Shown here in pieces: positions 18,532-27,095 of a stretch of 64,000 nucleotides of DNA. The notes below the pieces were generated by a model. That model worked only from the letters and a program-made list of their open reading frames with translations. It was not told the origin of the DNA and did no database searches. Made by a program: the position numbers and the translations under genes. The stretch's first letter is position 1; every line of letters begins with the position of its first letter. Source of the DNA: Acinetobacter radioresistens DSM 6976 = NBRC 102413 = CIP 103788 (lineage in GTDB: Bacteria > Pseudomonadota > Gammaproteobacteria > Pseudomonadales > Moraxellaceae); contig NZ_AP019740.1 in assembly GCF_006757745.1 (NCBI RefSeq), forward strand, positions 2,728,001 to 2,792,000, given 5' to 3'.

Positions 18532-18558
18532 CATTCCATAAGTCACTTTGTATGGACA
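18532..18558 (+). repeat. left inverted repeat of the element
   Basis: The end begins CATTCCATAAGT. TCCATAAGT (18535-18543), seven bases and TATGGACA (18551-18558) form the same bipartite motif found inverted at 31878-31901. Two further TGTCCATA copies at 18604-18611 and 18647-18654 suggest an array of recombinase arm sites. The rest, up to 18819, shows no gene. Confidence 0.75.
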
Positions 18559-18819
18559 CGCTCCAAACTATTGAATTCTATTGATTTACTCCATTTTATA
18601 TTTTGTCCATATAGACATGCTTTTATAACGACAAATTTTTCAAGTTTGTCCATATCCTCAAAAAATGCGTAAAGTGTTAAAAACGTGTTTTAGTCCGCCT
18701 AATTAAAAATGAGCAATCTCCAAAAGAGACTTTTTGTATTCATACCGACCTTAAAAATTTTATGTTTGTTATGCGTCATGCGAAATATAAAAAATTTTAT
18801 GCTCAAAAACAGATGAACG

Positions 18820-19089
18820 ATGACCAACAATGAATGTATAGAAATACATCTAGAAGCTGAAACAAAGCAATTAGCAGAACGAACTGCCGCTACTCTGGGT
18901 TACGCTACACTCACCGAGTTTTTTATTTATTTAATTCAAAATCACGCACCACAAATTTTGCATGAACACACTCATATTCAGTTAAGTCATACTCAGTTCA
19001 AGTAATTTATCGAAGCATGTCGTACTCAAAATACAGTTCCTGCCCGATTAAAACAGGCTGCCCAGCTTTTAGATAAAGAAAATTTTTAA
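18820..19089 (+). pseudogene. DUF1778 (TacA-like) antitoxin with in-frame stop
   Basis: The frame begins MTNNECIEIHLEAETKQLAER and continues GYATLTEFFIYLIQNHAPQIL, the N-terminal ribbon-helix-helix and linker of DUF1778 antitoxins, which normally neutralise GNAT acetyltransferase toxins. A TAA at 19003-19005 interrupts it, but the same frame continues at once as FIEACRTQNTVPARLKQAAQLLDKENF, the family's toxin-binding tail, to a second TAA at 19087-19089. One nonsense change therefore breaks an otherwise whole gene of 89 codons. No GNAT toxin gene follows. Confidence 0.75.
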
Positions 19090-19098
19090 GGAGCAGAA

Positions 19099-19353
19099 AT
19101 GAAAGTCATTACATGTGCTGAGCTGCAAGACAATTTAGCGGATATACTCGATTACGTTATAGACGATCATGCACCTGTACTTATTAATAGAGAAGATAAA
19201 CAAGCCATGGTGATAATAAGTCTAGATGATTGTAATGCCTTTAAAGAAACAGCGTACTTACTTTAAAGTCCAGCCAATGCAAAAAGGCTAACTAACTCAA
19301 TTGCACAAATTGAAGCAACTGAAACAACGTGTCATAAACTCAGTAAAGAGTGA
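19099..19353 (+). pseudogene. Phd/YefM-family antitoxin with in-frame stop
   Basis: With AAGGAG upstream, the frame reads MKVITCAELQDNLADILDYV, then DDHAPVLINREDKQAMVIISLDD and AFKETAYLL, a Phd/YefM antitoxin. TAA at 19264-19266 stands where family members often have Gln (CAA to TAA is one change). The frame then continues SPANAKRLTNSIAQIEATET to TGA at 19351-19353. The expected YoeB/RelE-type toxin is missing: only a few bases resembling a toxin start (ATGCACTAACG, 19362-19372) remain. Together with the gene upstream this is an eroded toxin-antitoxin block. Confidence 0.72.
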
Positions 19354-19469
19354 GATTGAGATGCACTAACGATGGTAGAAATAACACCCTATACCTAAAA
19401 AACTTCAAGTGACCTACTTCAACATAGAGAACAACATCACAACACCCAAAAAGAAAGAAATGACAAATG

Positions 19470-19485
19470 TGTGATATACATCACA
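19470..19485 (+). promoter_or_regulatory. perfect CRP/Vfr-type site upstream of the new pilin
   Basis: TGTGA-N6-TCACA matches the CRP consensus at every conserved base. It lies about 155 bases ahead of the sigma-54 promoter of the cargo pilin, a place from which a CRP/Vfr family protein could influence pilin transcription. No equivalent was seen in the 130 bases upstream of the host pilA promoter. Confidence 0.65.
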
Positions 19486-19489
19486 CAAT

Positions 19490-19536
19490 GACAATATTTG
19501 TCCTAAGCATAAAATTCAATCTGACAAAATTTGTCA
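19490..19536 (+). promoter_or_regulatory. paired GACAA-N3-TTGTC boxes, candidate PilR sites
   Basis: GACAA-TAT-TTGTC at 19490-19502 and GACAA-AAT-TTGTC at 19523-19535 (part of a 15-bp palindrome, 19522-19536) lie about 90-140 bases upstream of the sigma-54 promoter, the usual place for the enhancer-binding protein PilR. TGTC-type inverted boxes also precede the host pilA promoter (32115-32138). The assignment to PilR is inferred from position and the TGTC-type motif. Confidence 0.55.
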
Positions 19537-19627
19537 CTTTTTAACAAAAATATACAATCGAATAAAAAGACTTAAATTTTTTATGTGTAAGGTGCTGTTT
19601 TTCTTTGTAAATTGTCTATAATAAAAG

Positions 19628-19644
19628 TTGGCACGTTTAGTGCT
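19628..19644 (+). promoter_or_regulatory. sigma-54 promoter of the cargo pilin
   Basis: TTGGCAC-N5-GTGCT has GG and GC ten bases apart, the -24/-12 pattern of RpoN promoters used by pilA genes. The same promoter form is present in the severed host pilA at 32018-32034. Confidence 0.85.
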
Positions 19645-19702
19645 AAGTATAAAATAGCTTACAAAGCTTATAACTAAATTAACAACATTTGTGGAGAATG
19701 TT

Positions 19703-20182
19703 ATGAATACAATGCAGAAGGGCTTCACGCTCATCGAACTTATGATTGTGGTCGCTATTATTGGTATTTTGGCAGCAGTTGCAATTCCGCAATACCAAAA
19801 CTATACAGTTAAGGCTAAAGTAGGAAATGCTCTTACTGCAGCAGAAACAATTAAAACTGAAGTTGCATTGTGTGCTCAAGAAACAGGCGATTTAGCTAAC
19901 TGTGATGCGGGTACGAACGGTGTTACTGCTAATAACGCATTTACAGCAACCAAAGAAGTAGCATCGGTTTCTACAGAAAATGGCATTATTCAGATGACAT
20001 TAGGTACAGGTATTAATGCTGCTGGTGTTGATGGATTAACGATTACTTTTACCCCAACACAAGGTACAACAAGTCTAACTTGGTGTCCTACAACAACTGT
20101 GACTCATGTGGCTGCTAAAGAGTTAATTCTTAAAAATGGTAAATGTGCTGCTGCTCCAACTAAGAATAACAACGAAAGCTAA
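19703..20182 (+). CDS. pilA: replacement type IV major pilin PilA carried by the element
   Basis: Class IVa prepilin of 159 residues: leader MNTMQKG cleaved before [27 protein letters not shown], with Glu5. Cysteines occur at LCAQE, NCDAG, WCPTT and GKCAA, and the chain ends NNNES. The start at 19703 follows GTGGAGAATGTT, identical to the bases before the severed host pilA start; an earlier in-frame ATG at 19691 lies inside that ribosome-binding region. Beyond the conserved N-terminal helix its body is unlike the host PilA fragment. It has its own RpoN promoter and terminator. The final residue is Ser, which in some Acinetobacter pilins is the O-glycosylation site, but no TfpO-type transferase gene is next to it. 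It probably builds the pili used by this strain. Confidence 0.93.
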   Translation: MNTMQKGFTLIELMIVVAIIGILAAVAIPQYQNYTVKAKVGNALTAAETIKTEVALCAQETGDLANCDAGTNGVTANNAFTATKEVASVSTENGIIQMTLGTGINAAGVDGLTITFTPTQGTTSLTWCPTTTVTHVAAKELILKNGKCAAAPTKNNNES

Positions 20183-20220
20183 AGCTAGTAATAGCGACCA
20201 AGGCTAGTTGGTTGTTTTAG

Positions 20221-20250
20221 AATGCATCTCAAAACTTGAGATGCATTTTT
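20221..20250 (+). terminator. terminator of the cargo pilin
   Basis: AATGCATCTCAA pairs with TTGAGATGCATT around AAC, followed by TTTG. It separates abundant pilin mRNA from tfpZ, a common arrangement for pilin accessory genes read by partial read-through. Confidence 0.85.
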
Positions 20251-20349
20251 GTATAAGTAAAATAATTTATTTAAGCGTAGCAATTTTTAATATTCTTCCA
20301 GAAGCTATTATTAACTAAATAATAGCTAAAACAATATGGTAAAAATTTT

Positions 20350-21084
20350 ATGTCCAAACGCCTAAAATTTTCCCTTAGCCATTTATTGCTTTCATTTTTA
20401 ATCGCTTTATTGGTGATTGGATTAGTCTTTTTAATTTGGTATCCATCGCCGCTCGCCACAGCAGTTGGAGTGACCCATATCTTTTTAATGCTCTTGGTCA
20501 TCGACGTAATTTTAGGACCACTTTTAGGTTTATTGGTCTATAAAGAAGGTAAAAAAACACTCAAATTTGACCTTAGTATCATTATTCTCATTCAAATCGC
20601 GGCTTTATGTTATGGGGTATTTAGCATTGAACAAGGTCGTCCTGCGTGGTTAGTGTTTCATGCAGATCGTTTTGAATTGGTTAGAAAAAATGATATAATT
20701 TTCGAAAATATTGACCAAGCGCAATCTCAGTTTCAACAGGCATCATGGACTGGTCCACAATTTGCTGCAGTAAAATTAGCATTAAGTCCACAGCAGCGTA
20801 AGAATGATATGTTTACCGAGGTATTAGGCGGTATTTCCCTTGCTCAACAGCCTGATCGTTACGTAGAACTGACTCAAGCAAAAAACCAAATCCAACAACG
20901 TGCATTACCGCTTGCAGAATTAGAACAATACAACCCAAAAACAGACGTTGAAAAAACTTTTGCCAAATATCCAAAAGCAGATGCGTGGTTACCTTTAAAA
21001 GCCAATGCAATAGATATGGTGGTTTTAGTCAATAAAGAATCCGCGTCTATCATCAAAATTGTAGATCTCAGACCGTGGCAATAA
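20350..21084 (+). CDS. tfpZ: TfpX/TfpZ-type pilin accessory membrane protein
   Basis: Membrane protein of 244 residues with hydrophobic segments at about 9-30, 36-60 and 73-95, including VLGGISLAQ and the VIDVILGPLLGLLVYKEGKKTLKFDL segment of the TfpX/TfpZ/FimB family. Members are encoded beside particular pilA alleles and influence surface assembly of their own pilin. The hydrophilic C-terminal half faces away from the membrane. It follows the cargo pilin by 167 bases across a terminator with no strong ribosome-binding site, suggesting lower expression. Travelling with the pilin as a pair supports the idea that the element moves a working pilin module. Confidence 0.85.
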   Translation: MSKRLKFSLSHLLLSFLIALLVIGLVFLIWYPSPLATAVGVTHIFLMLLVIDVILGPLLGLLVYKEGKKTLKFDLSIIILIQIAALCYGVFSIEQGRPAWLVFHADRFELVRKNDIIFENIDQAQSQFQQASWTGPQFAAVKLALSPQQRKNDMFTEVLGGISLAQQPDRYVELTQAKNQIQQRALPLAELEQYNPKTDVEKTFAKYPKADAWLPLKANAIDMVVLVNKESASIIKIVDLRPWQ

Positions 21085-21115
21085 TTTTAACGGCATATTT
21101 TTAACTCCATTTATT

Positions 21116-21147
21116 AAAAAGCCACTAAGTTCATAAACTGAGTGGCT
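21116..21147 (-). terminator. terminator of the recombinase operon
   Basis: AGCCACT and AGTGGCT, extended by AGTT/AACT, form a hairpin. On the minus strand it is followed by TTTTT, so it ends the recombinase operon just after its last gene. Confidence 0.75.
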
Positions 21148-21154
21148 ATATTAA

Positions 21155-21514
21155 TCAAATAGTCCGAGTACTTTGTCTCAATTCAAAATTTTCCAGCAAC
21201 AGCGAATTGCACTTTTCTGGCAGTATTTCATAATCTTCTTTCAGCTGCTCATAATCACTTTTCACCGCTTTGGTCTTAGTTTTCGCTTGCTCAATCCGTT
21301 GTGCAGGCGTAAGAACATTTTGCCCTGCTGCCTGTGCAGCTTGCTCAATTGCCTCAATTAATGCAGCATGACGGCTCTTCTTAATCGAGCCTCGTTTACG
21401 CCCAGCTTCCATTGCAACCGTATCGTTATTAATGGCAGAGCCTTTCGGTAGAATAATCGGTTTGTTGGCTTTTAATCGCTCTAAAGCAGCGTAATAATCA
21501 TTAAGTGCACTCAT
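21155..21514 (-). CDS. small basic coiled-coil protein, TnpC-like
   Basis: Protein of 119 residues and last gene of the recombinase operon, three bases after the third recombinase. The N-terminal half has AMEAGRKRGSIKKSRHAAL, resembling the short helical DNA-contact motif of Tn554 TnpC (DUF6262-like). The C-terminal half (about 70-115) is charged and predicted helical or coiled coil. In Tn554, TnpC assists but is not essential for transposition and affects orientation or efficiency. A relation to the small GmtX protein of gamma-mobile-trio islands is an alternative. The family assignment is tentative; the role as an accessory to the recombinases follows from operon position. Confidence 0.65.
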   Translation of the reverse strand: MSALNDYYAALERLKANKPIILPKGSAINNDTVAMEAGRKRGSIKKSRHAALIEAIEQAAQAAGQNVLTPAQRIEQAKTKTKAVKSDYEQLKEDYEILPEKCNSLLLENFELRQSTRTI

Positions 21515-21517
21515 ATT

Positions 21518-23575
21518 TTACACCTCAATATTAATCGTTTTAATTTTTTGAATCATTTTGTTTAAAGCCAAAATCTCACTGTCCATTTGCCCGTATAGCA
21601 GACTGTTCTGTACTTGCATATCTCGCTGCCGTTGTAGCCGCTGAACCGCTTTTTGCATTTTTTCAGCACTTGTTGCGTCAAACACAGCATGGGCACAACT
21701 CAAACAACTGGTAATCGCAGTAAATGAAATTTTTTCGCAAGAATCAGGATTGGTACATACGCCAAACAAGCTAGGCTTATAGGCAATTTCACCCTTTTTC
21801 ATACGCTTAATGGTTTCATCACGATTTGGGAAAACCTTCAGCAATTGCTCACGGTCTTTTTGTAGTTGTAAATACGTTCCCGCACCACCGAGCAAGCGAC
21901 TAGAACTATTAATTACACCATCTTCAAATTGTGCATAAGAATGCACCAAGCGCTGATATTCCAGTTCTTGAATAAACTCTTTTTGACTGTCACTCACTAA
22001 AATATTTGGTGCAAATACCGCATTATTACGGTAATACAACGTCATAGACTCTGTTAGATGCTTAAATTGGACTGACAAAGCGCCAAGTCCGATCATGCCT
22101 GAACGAGCGCCATAAACTGCAAGCGAACGTCTAAATTGATGGGTACAGATATTCCAGTACTCACCAACTTGGCAGTCTTTTTCTTCTCGCCAATTGCGGA
22201 AACCATCAAAAGCTTCAAGCTCGGCGATATCACTTTCTGTGATTTTCAACCCATCTCCAAGCAAGACAGAAATACGGCTTAAATACTGATTAAAATTAGA
22301 CTGTGTTCGAGTCGGAGCACCCTCAAAATTAGAGATAAAATCCGTTTCATGCTCAATATTGCGGTTATTTTTATTTCGATGCTTTTGCGAGTATAGCGTT
22401 GGAAATAATGGGTATTCAGCAGAATTAGACATATCATAATGTGGGTTGAGCAGGGCGTATATTTCACCAATACTTTGTGCTGCATGTACGCCTACTTGAA
22501 TATCTTCAAACGTGATCCAATACGTCGATTTATTTCCACCACCATGCAACTTGGAGGTATAACCCATAATGACATGCACAAGATGCTCATTACTTTGAAT
22601 AGTTTGATAGCAATCAGAAGACAGCTGATTCACTTCATTGTCCCGCATCCCTGTAAACAGATGAATCCACAACTTGGCCATACCTTGAATCAGCGTCATA
22701 TAACGGGTGAGGTTGGCATGTTTTTGAATCTGATTATTTTCAAACAGTGCCATTAAACCGAGTAAATCTCGAGCATCAGCAAAACTTACCGCATTTTTTT
22801 CACGCTTAAATTCTGTCGGCATCAAAGCAAAATTTGCATCCTGCTGCTTGCGCTGAAACCATTTCAGAAGTGCTGAAGCATTTTGATTAAACTCGTTTAA
22901 TTTATCCGCTAAAGCATTAATGAAAGCAATATAAAGCCGTGAAGGGATCAACTTGGTTTGTGGACCTACTTTGCCTGACTGCAACCTGAGTTGAGCAGCC
23001 AACTTTGCTAAATGCTGTATTGGCTTATATGTACTAAACGCAGGAATGAGCAATGGGTATTGCTGTTGTAAGGCAAAACAATCCGTCAAAAATGCTTTAA
23101 TGTGAATTGCTTTTTGATAGCTCACACCAACATAAGCATCATTCACTTTTGATATATATGCAACATCACTAAATAACTGTTGCAGTGTACAACCATTTTT
23201 ATATGCAATTGCTGCAAACTGGCGTAAGACCGTATGCCGCTGTTCAATACTTTTAATAATCGACTTACCAGATTTTATATAAAGCAAAGCAAAACTGATT
23301 TTTTTCATTTCTGCCCGAATTTGACAGTAAAGAAAGTCATTTTCTCGGGCATTTTCAAGCCAACTATCAAAATTGAGGCGACAATCACACTTCGGTAAAT
23401 ATGGAGAAAGATCCCAGATATTGTCTGAATAAACTGACAATATCTCACCACTCTTCATTCGCGATAATACAAAAGTACTTGGAACAGTCAGCTGATTATT
23501 CTGTAGATTGTATTCATCAGGTAAGAACTGCTCAGCAATACCCAATGAATATAGATATGAATTAAATGAACTCAT
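21518..23575 (-). CDS. third tyrosine recombinase of the element
   Basis: Site-specific recombinase of 685 residues. All the usual catalytic positions are visible: Arg311 (FTGMRDNEV), Lys342 (TSKLHGG), His479 and Arg482 (THQFRRS), His506 (FKH) and nucleophile Tyr515 (LYYRN), nine residues after that His. A C-terminal Cys set (607, 613, 624, 627) suggests a zinc-binding tail. Start ATG 23575 overlaps the stop of the preceding recombinase as ATGA; a GTG three codons earlier is possible. It is probably co-translated with its partners and acts with them at the element ends. Confidence 0.85.
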   Translation of the reverse strand: MSSFNSYLYSLGIAEQFLPDEYNLQNNQLTVPSTFVLSRMKSGEILSVYSDNIWDLSPYLPKCDCRLNFDSWLENARENDFLYCQIRAEMKKISFALLYIKSGKSIIKSIEQRHTVLRQFAAIAYKNGCTLQQLFSDVAYISKVNDAYVGVSYQKAIHIKAFLTDCFALQQQYPLLIPAFSTYKPIQHLAKLAAQLRLQSGKVGPQTKLIPSRLYIAFINALADKLNEFNQNASALLKWFQRKQQDANFALMPTEFKREKNAVSFADARDLLGLMALFENNQIQKHANLTRYMTLIQGMAKLWIHLFTGMRDNEVNQLSSDCYQTIQSNEHLVHVIMGYTSKLHGGGNKSTYWITFEDIQVGVHAAQSIGEIYALLNPHYDMSNSAEYPLFPTLYSQKHRNKNNRNIEHETDFISNFEGAPTRTQSNFNQYLSRISVLLGDGLKITESDIAELEAFDGFRNWREEKDCQVGEYWNICTHQFRRSLAVYGARSGMIGLGALSVQFKHLTESMTLYYRNNAVFAPNILVSDSQKEFIQELEYQRLVHSYAQFEDGVINSSSRLLGGAGTYLQLQKDREQLLKVFPNRDETIKRMKKGEIAYKPSLFGVCTNPDSCEKISFTAITSCLSCAHAVFDATSAEKMQKAVQRLQRQRDMQVQNSLLYGQMDSEILALNKMIQKIKTINIEV

Positions 23576-25508
23576 GATATCCACCCCAAATCAATTAGCA
23601 ATTCAAAATGATTCAGCCAATACGCATCTAAATCACCACTTTCGACTTCTTCTTGAATTGAAAAAATACGATCACGTAAATTTTCATAAGTATCTGATAA
23701 ATCGTTGAGTACTTCGTCAATTCGGTGTAAAACCACACCGAACTGTGACTCCCATTTAATCAAATCCGTGGCTTTTTGCTTAACGTATCCGAGCAGACTT
23801 TTTAGTGATAAAAGCTTGCGTACATCTTCATCGTCAGCGTGGACTGCATAGTATTGACAGAATAGGCAATGCTCAAATTGTTGGCAATTTGGAGTTGGGG
23901 CTTGCGCAGTAAAACCTGTTGCTTTTTCAGGTTGTAGATTGGTAGTCGTACAAGCTCCGACAGGTAAGGTTTGAACATCAACAGCCTCATCTAACGTTTG
24001 CACAGGAATACGCTCAACGGTTCGAGTTTTTGCTACCGCAACTTCTCTCAACTCATTAAAAAATTGTGAAATTTGCTGAGCTGCATCTTTGAATGAAGTA
24101 CGTGCATAATTATTTCTTGCTGTATCAAGTGAGTGCCCCATCACTTCAGCTTCCAGCAATATATCGCCATCGCTCAATTCAACATATTGACTGCTAACAT
24201 GTTTGCGCCACTCTTGTGGGGTGATCCAGGCCATTTTTGGGAAAATGCGCTGTAAAAAATTTTTTATTAATTGTAATCTGCCGTTGCTTACAGGTCCCAA
24301 TTGCTGAATTTCATTGCGCAATGGAAAGACAAAATCACATGCTTCATCTTGTACATACCATTCTCGAAGTTCCAGAATCTTCCTAAAAACTGGCTCAAAT
24401 TTCACCCCAAATTCTGGGTATAGTGTCTTACCACCTGCACGGCTTTTTGTTCCCGAAAACCTTCGCCCTTGAGTACTCGGTAGGATTTCCATCGTATCAA
24501 GTTGTAACTGTTGAGCAGTGTCTAGATTTGCACCAGTTTGCGCAATAAATAACAGCATACCGATGGCAAGACCGTAAGAGGCAAGTCTTGTACGCTCTAA
24601 ATGTCGCTTGTCTTTATTACGCTCTTCAAGTTTACGAATCGCTTGATTGCGATTTTCACGTACACGTTTTCGATGCTCACTATCTTCTTCTAACTCAAAA
24701 TCAGCCAGCATTTTAGAAAGGGCTGGAATAACTGGATATTTGGCTAAATAATTCTGCATATCAAACTGAATATGCTGTTTTTCAGTTTGATGATGAAAGC
24801 CCGAGTAAAAATAAAAATCTTCTTCATCTACAGATTGAAAATGCGCAGGAAAGTCATTTTCTTGTACAACAATACGATGAATTTCAAGAAAGACATTCAA
24901 CAAAGTTGCATAAGTTTTTTGATGATCTTCTTTAGCGATTGGCAAAACAGGCACATCATAACGCTGAGACTGTACTTGCATCGCTTGACTAACAATATCA
25001 ATTTCATGACAGTCAAATACATATGCGATTAACTTCGCCGCATTAAGCTGATATTGCTTTGCTGTATGTGCAGCTAGGTTTTTTTCATCAGTATCTGCAA
25101 GCAAAGTGCGATCAACTAAATATTTGCTGTAACGACGATACGCATCTATCACACTGTCTTGATTTGAGAAATCAAAATTTTTCTTTTGGCTATCCACCCA
25201 ATCCAGAAACATTTTATTAGTGTAGTAAAAGAGCCCTTTTGACAAATCTGATCCGCTCATTTGCAACAAATAGTCCGTTAAACACTGCAAAAATAACGTC
25301 TTTTTTCATCAAAAGATGCAGATAACTGTTGTTCTGACAAAGCCTCGCCAGATACTCTTTTACGATAAAACAGAGTTCCGATGTCAAATGTCTTAAAAGC
25401 AAAAGAAGCTGTCTTATCTTTGCAGACGAGAACAAGTCGCTCATGCTCATTAATTTGTTTGTTGATATCTGAGATATGCACAAAAATCGGAGAGCGTCTA
25501 AAATTCAT
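23572..25508 (-). CDS. second tyrosine recombinase, frameshifted near its N-terminus
   Basis: The expected start is ATG 25508: AGGAG lies upstream and the ATG overlaps the first recombinase's stop (ATGA). That frame runs 76 codons (MNFRRSPIFV...) and stops at 25278. The recombinase body continues in the -1 frame from a six-A tract (plus-strand T6, 25301-25306). Reading one base back there joins SASFDEK to KTLFLQCLTDYLLQMSG, giving about 645 residues, close to Tn554 TnpB. Numbered from the TTG at 25290, the body lacks the first catalytic Arg (Asn255, TGANLD). It keeps Arg362, His386 and Tyr395, and ends with a Cys-rich zinc-like tail (CQQFEHCLFC). The shift could be a real mutation, programmed slippage or a sequencing error. 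Confidence 0.78.
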
Positions 25509-26932
25509 GACGATTCTCCTACTAAGTTTGCAGAAGACATCACATACTTCATCAAGCTAGACTCATACTCATGCTGAATTTTACTACGCCACTGTAACCG
25601 TGATTTATAATTCAGATATTGCAAAGTCGTACTGATGTTGCTATGACCCATCCGAGCTTGCACATATTCCACTGCTGTCATAGCTGAGTGCCCTTCAGGC
25701 AGATGTTGCAACTGACTTTCAAGCAAATTCATACCAAAACTGGCGCGTAAATCATGGAATTTGAAGCTTTGAAATTGCGGATCAATCAAGCGGATTTCTG
25801 GCAATAACACCACTTTTAAATAACTACGGACTGCTTCACCTTCATAGAGTTTAAGCCTAGTCCCAAATAAGTCAGAAGCTTTAATCTTCTCGGTCAGTTC
25901 TTGCTGTTCCGCTTTGCTACTGTAGTGAGGCGTACCAAGTTTGGTGAGAAATACATAATTTTCATCCGAGTCGCCATAGTTTGACTTTTTTCTACGCTGA
26001 CGCGCTTGCTCACTATTGATGTAAATTTTAAGGTCTTGTACTAACCAATTTGGAATTAACAGCGTCATTGGCTTTTGAAATTTAGTATCAACACCTGTTC
26101 CTGCTCCAACAGGCAAACGAATAAAACCATGACTATCAGACTCACGATTGAGCAAACACTTAATTCGTAAAGTACAAATTGTTTGTAGGCGGGCACCTGT
26201 AAAAAGTGCAAGATAGAACATCAACTGATATTCACGTGATGATTTTTGCAGTGCTTTTAATATAATAGCCTGCTCTTCAACAGTGAGTGGGCTTAACTCA
26301 CCACCATCCACAATAATTTCAGAGTTATGAGCTTTAGCAGGCACATGAATCGCAAGATCATGCGACTTAATTGCCATTTTTCTACGTGCGCCAAACTCAT
26401 TATCTACAGCAATATATTTATAGACATCTTGAAAGGGCATGCCATAACGCTGATGATCGACCAAATCATCTGTTACAAGGAATCGATAAAAGTTCACCAC
26501 GGCATTAATTCGACCGCTTGCAGAACTGGCTGAAATTACACCTGCATTCGCCTGGTCTATAAGGCGAGTACGATATTTAAAAATCGCATTCAACTGTTTT
26601 AGTTTATGAAATTTCAAACAATCAAGTTGCTCATCTTCCAAAAAGCGCTGAAAATCGACCAGCTGATTAGCAATTGAAGCAAACGTTTTAAAATCATACT
26701 GCACTGTTTGCTGTAGCTTTTTTAGTAAATACAGATTAAAAATTTCTGATGGGCTGCCATCTCCCTGAATAATAACTGGAAATTCAAGGTAAGCATCACC
26801 ATATTTTTCGAACTCTGCATCATTTAAACAACGAGTTGTTTTAACTAGCTTCAACAGTTGAAATTTTGAGAGGGTCACAACTTTGGCTTTAGACTGGTAG
26901 CGTGACTGACCATTTTTAAGTTTAGTGCTCAT
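25505..26932 (-). CDS. first tyrosine recombinase of the element
   Basis: Integrase-type recombinase of 475 residues with a SAM-like N-terminal core-binding region and a C-terminal catalytic domain. Arg248 (FTGARLQT), His393 and Arg396 (FHDLRAS), His430 (MGHSNIS) and Tyr439 (LQYLN) give a complete catalytic set. The start at 26932 has AGGAGG five bases upstream; a frame extension to 26989 is not used. The ribosome-binding site overlaps a hairpin. Its stop overlaps the start of the second recombinase. As first gene of the trio it probably performs strand exchange at the TCGATT core with the other two. Confidence 0.88.
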   Translation of the reverse strand: MSTKLKNGQSRYQSKAKVVTLSKFQLLKLVKTTRCLNDAEFEKYGDAYLEFPVIIQGDGSPSEIFNLYLLKKLQQTVQYDFKTFASIANQLVDFQRFLEDEQLDCLKFHKLKQLNAIFKYRTRLIDQANAGVISASSASGRINAVVNFYRFLVTDDLVDHQRYGMPFQDVYKYIAVDNEFGARRKMAIKSHDLAIHVPAKAHNSEIIVDGGELSPLTVEEQAIILKALQKSSREYQLMFYLALFTGARLQTICTLRIKCLLNRESDSHGFIRLPVGAGTGVDTKFQKPMTLLIPNWLVQDLKIYINSEQARQRRKKSNYGDSDENYVFLTKLGTPHYSSKAEQQELTEKIKASDLFGTRLKLYEGEAVRSYLKVVLLPEIRLIDPQFQSFKFHDLRASFGMNLLESQLQHLPEGHSAMTAVEYVQARMGHSNISTTLQYLNYKSRLQWRSKIQHEYESSLMKYVMSSANLVGESS

Positions 26933-26937
26933 TTGAG

Positions 26938-26959
26938 CCTCCTGTTTATAAAAAACAGG
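26938..26959 (-). promoter_or_regulatory. hairpin overlapping the ribosome-binding site of the first recombinase
   Basis: On the minus strand CCTGTTT and AAACAGG pair around a five-base loop. The last three bases of the stem are also the first bases of the AGGAGG ribosome-binding site. Folding would compete with ribosome binding and could keep recombinase translation low. Confidence 0.5.
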
Positions 26960-27041
26960 CAAAAAGCGAGCTTGAGGTAGGATTGACAAAGATGCCCCTA
27001 TCCATCAAAATTGAAGTGTCTGGACGCCAATCAAGACATTC

Positions 27042-27073
27042 ATAAAAGCTCATGCTCCCGCATGGGCTTTTAT
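27042..27073 (-). terminator. hairpin between the small RHH gene and the recombinase operon
   Basis: ATAAAAGC...CATGC pairs with GCATG...GCTTTTAT over a four-base loop, 13 of 14 positions paired. It lies downstream of the 49-residue RHH gene and upstream of the first recombinase, so it may limit read-through from the regulator into the recombinases. Confidence 0.55.
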
Positions 27074-27095
27074 ACTTTTTGCCGAATAAAAATAA

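Noticed and set aside
18820..19353. Programmed stop-codon readthrough in the two antitoxin genes
   Set aside because: No toxin partners remain and no readthrough context is evident; simple decay explains both TAA codons.
23572..25290. Second recombinase starting at TTG 25290
   Set aside because: No ribosome-binding site there; the upstream frame has a strong site, ATGA coupling and joins smoothly across the homopolymer.
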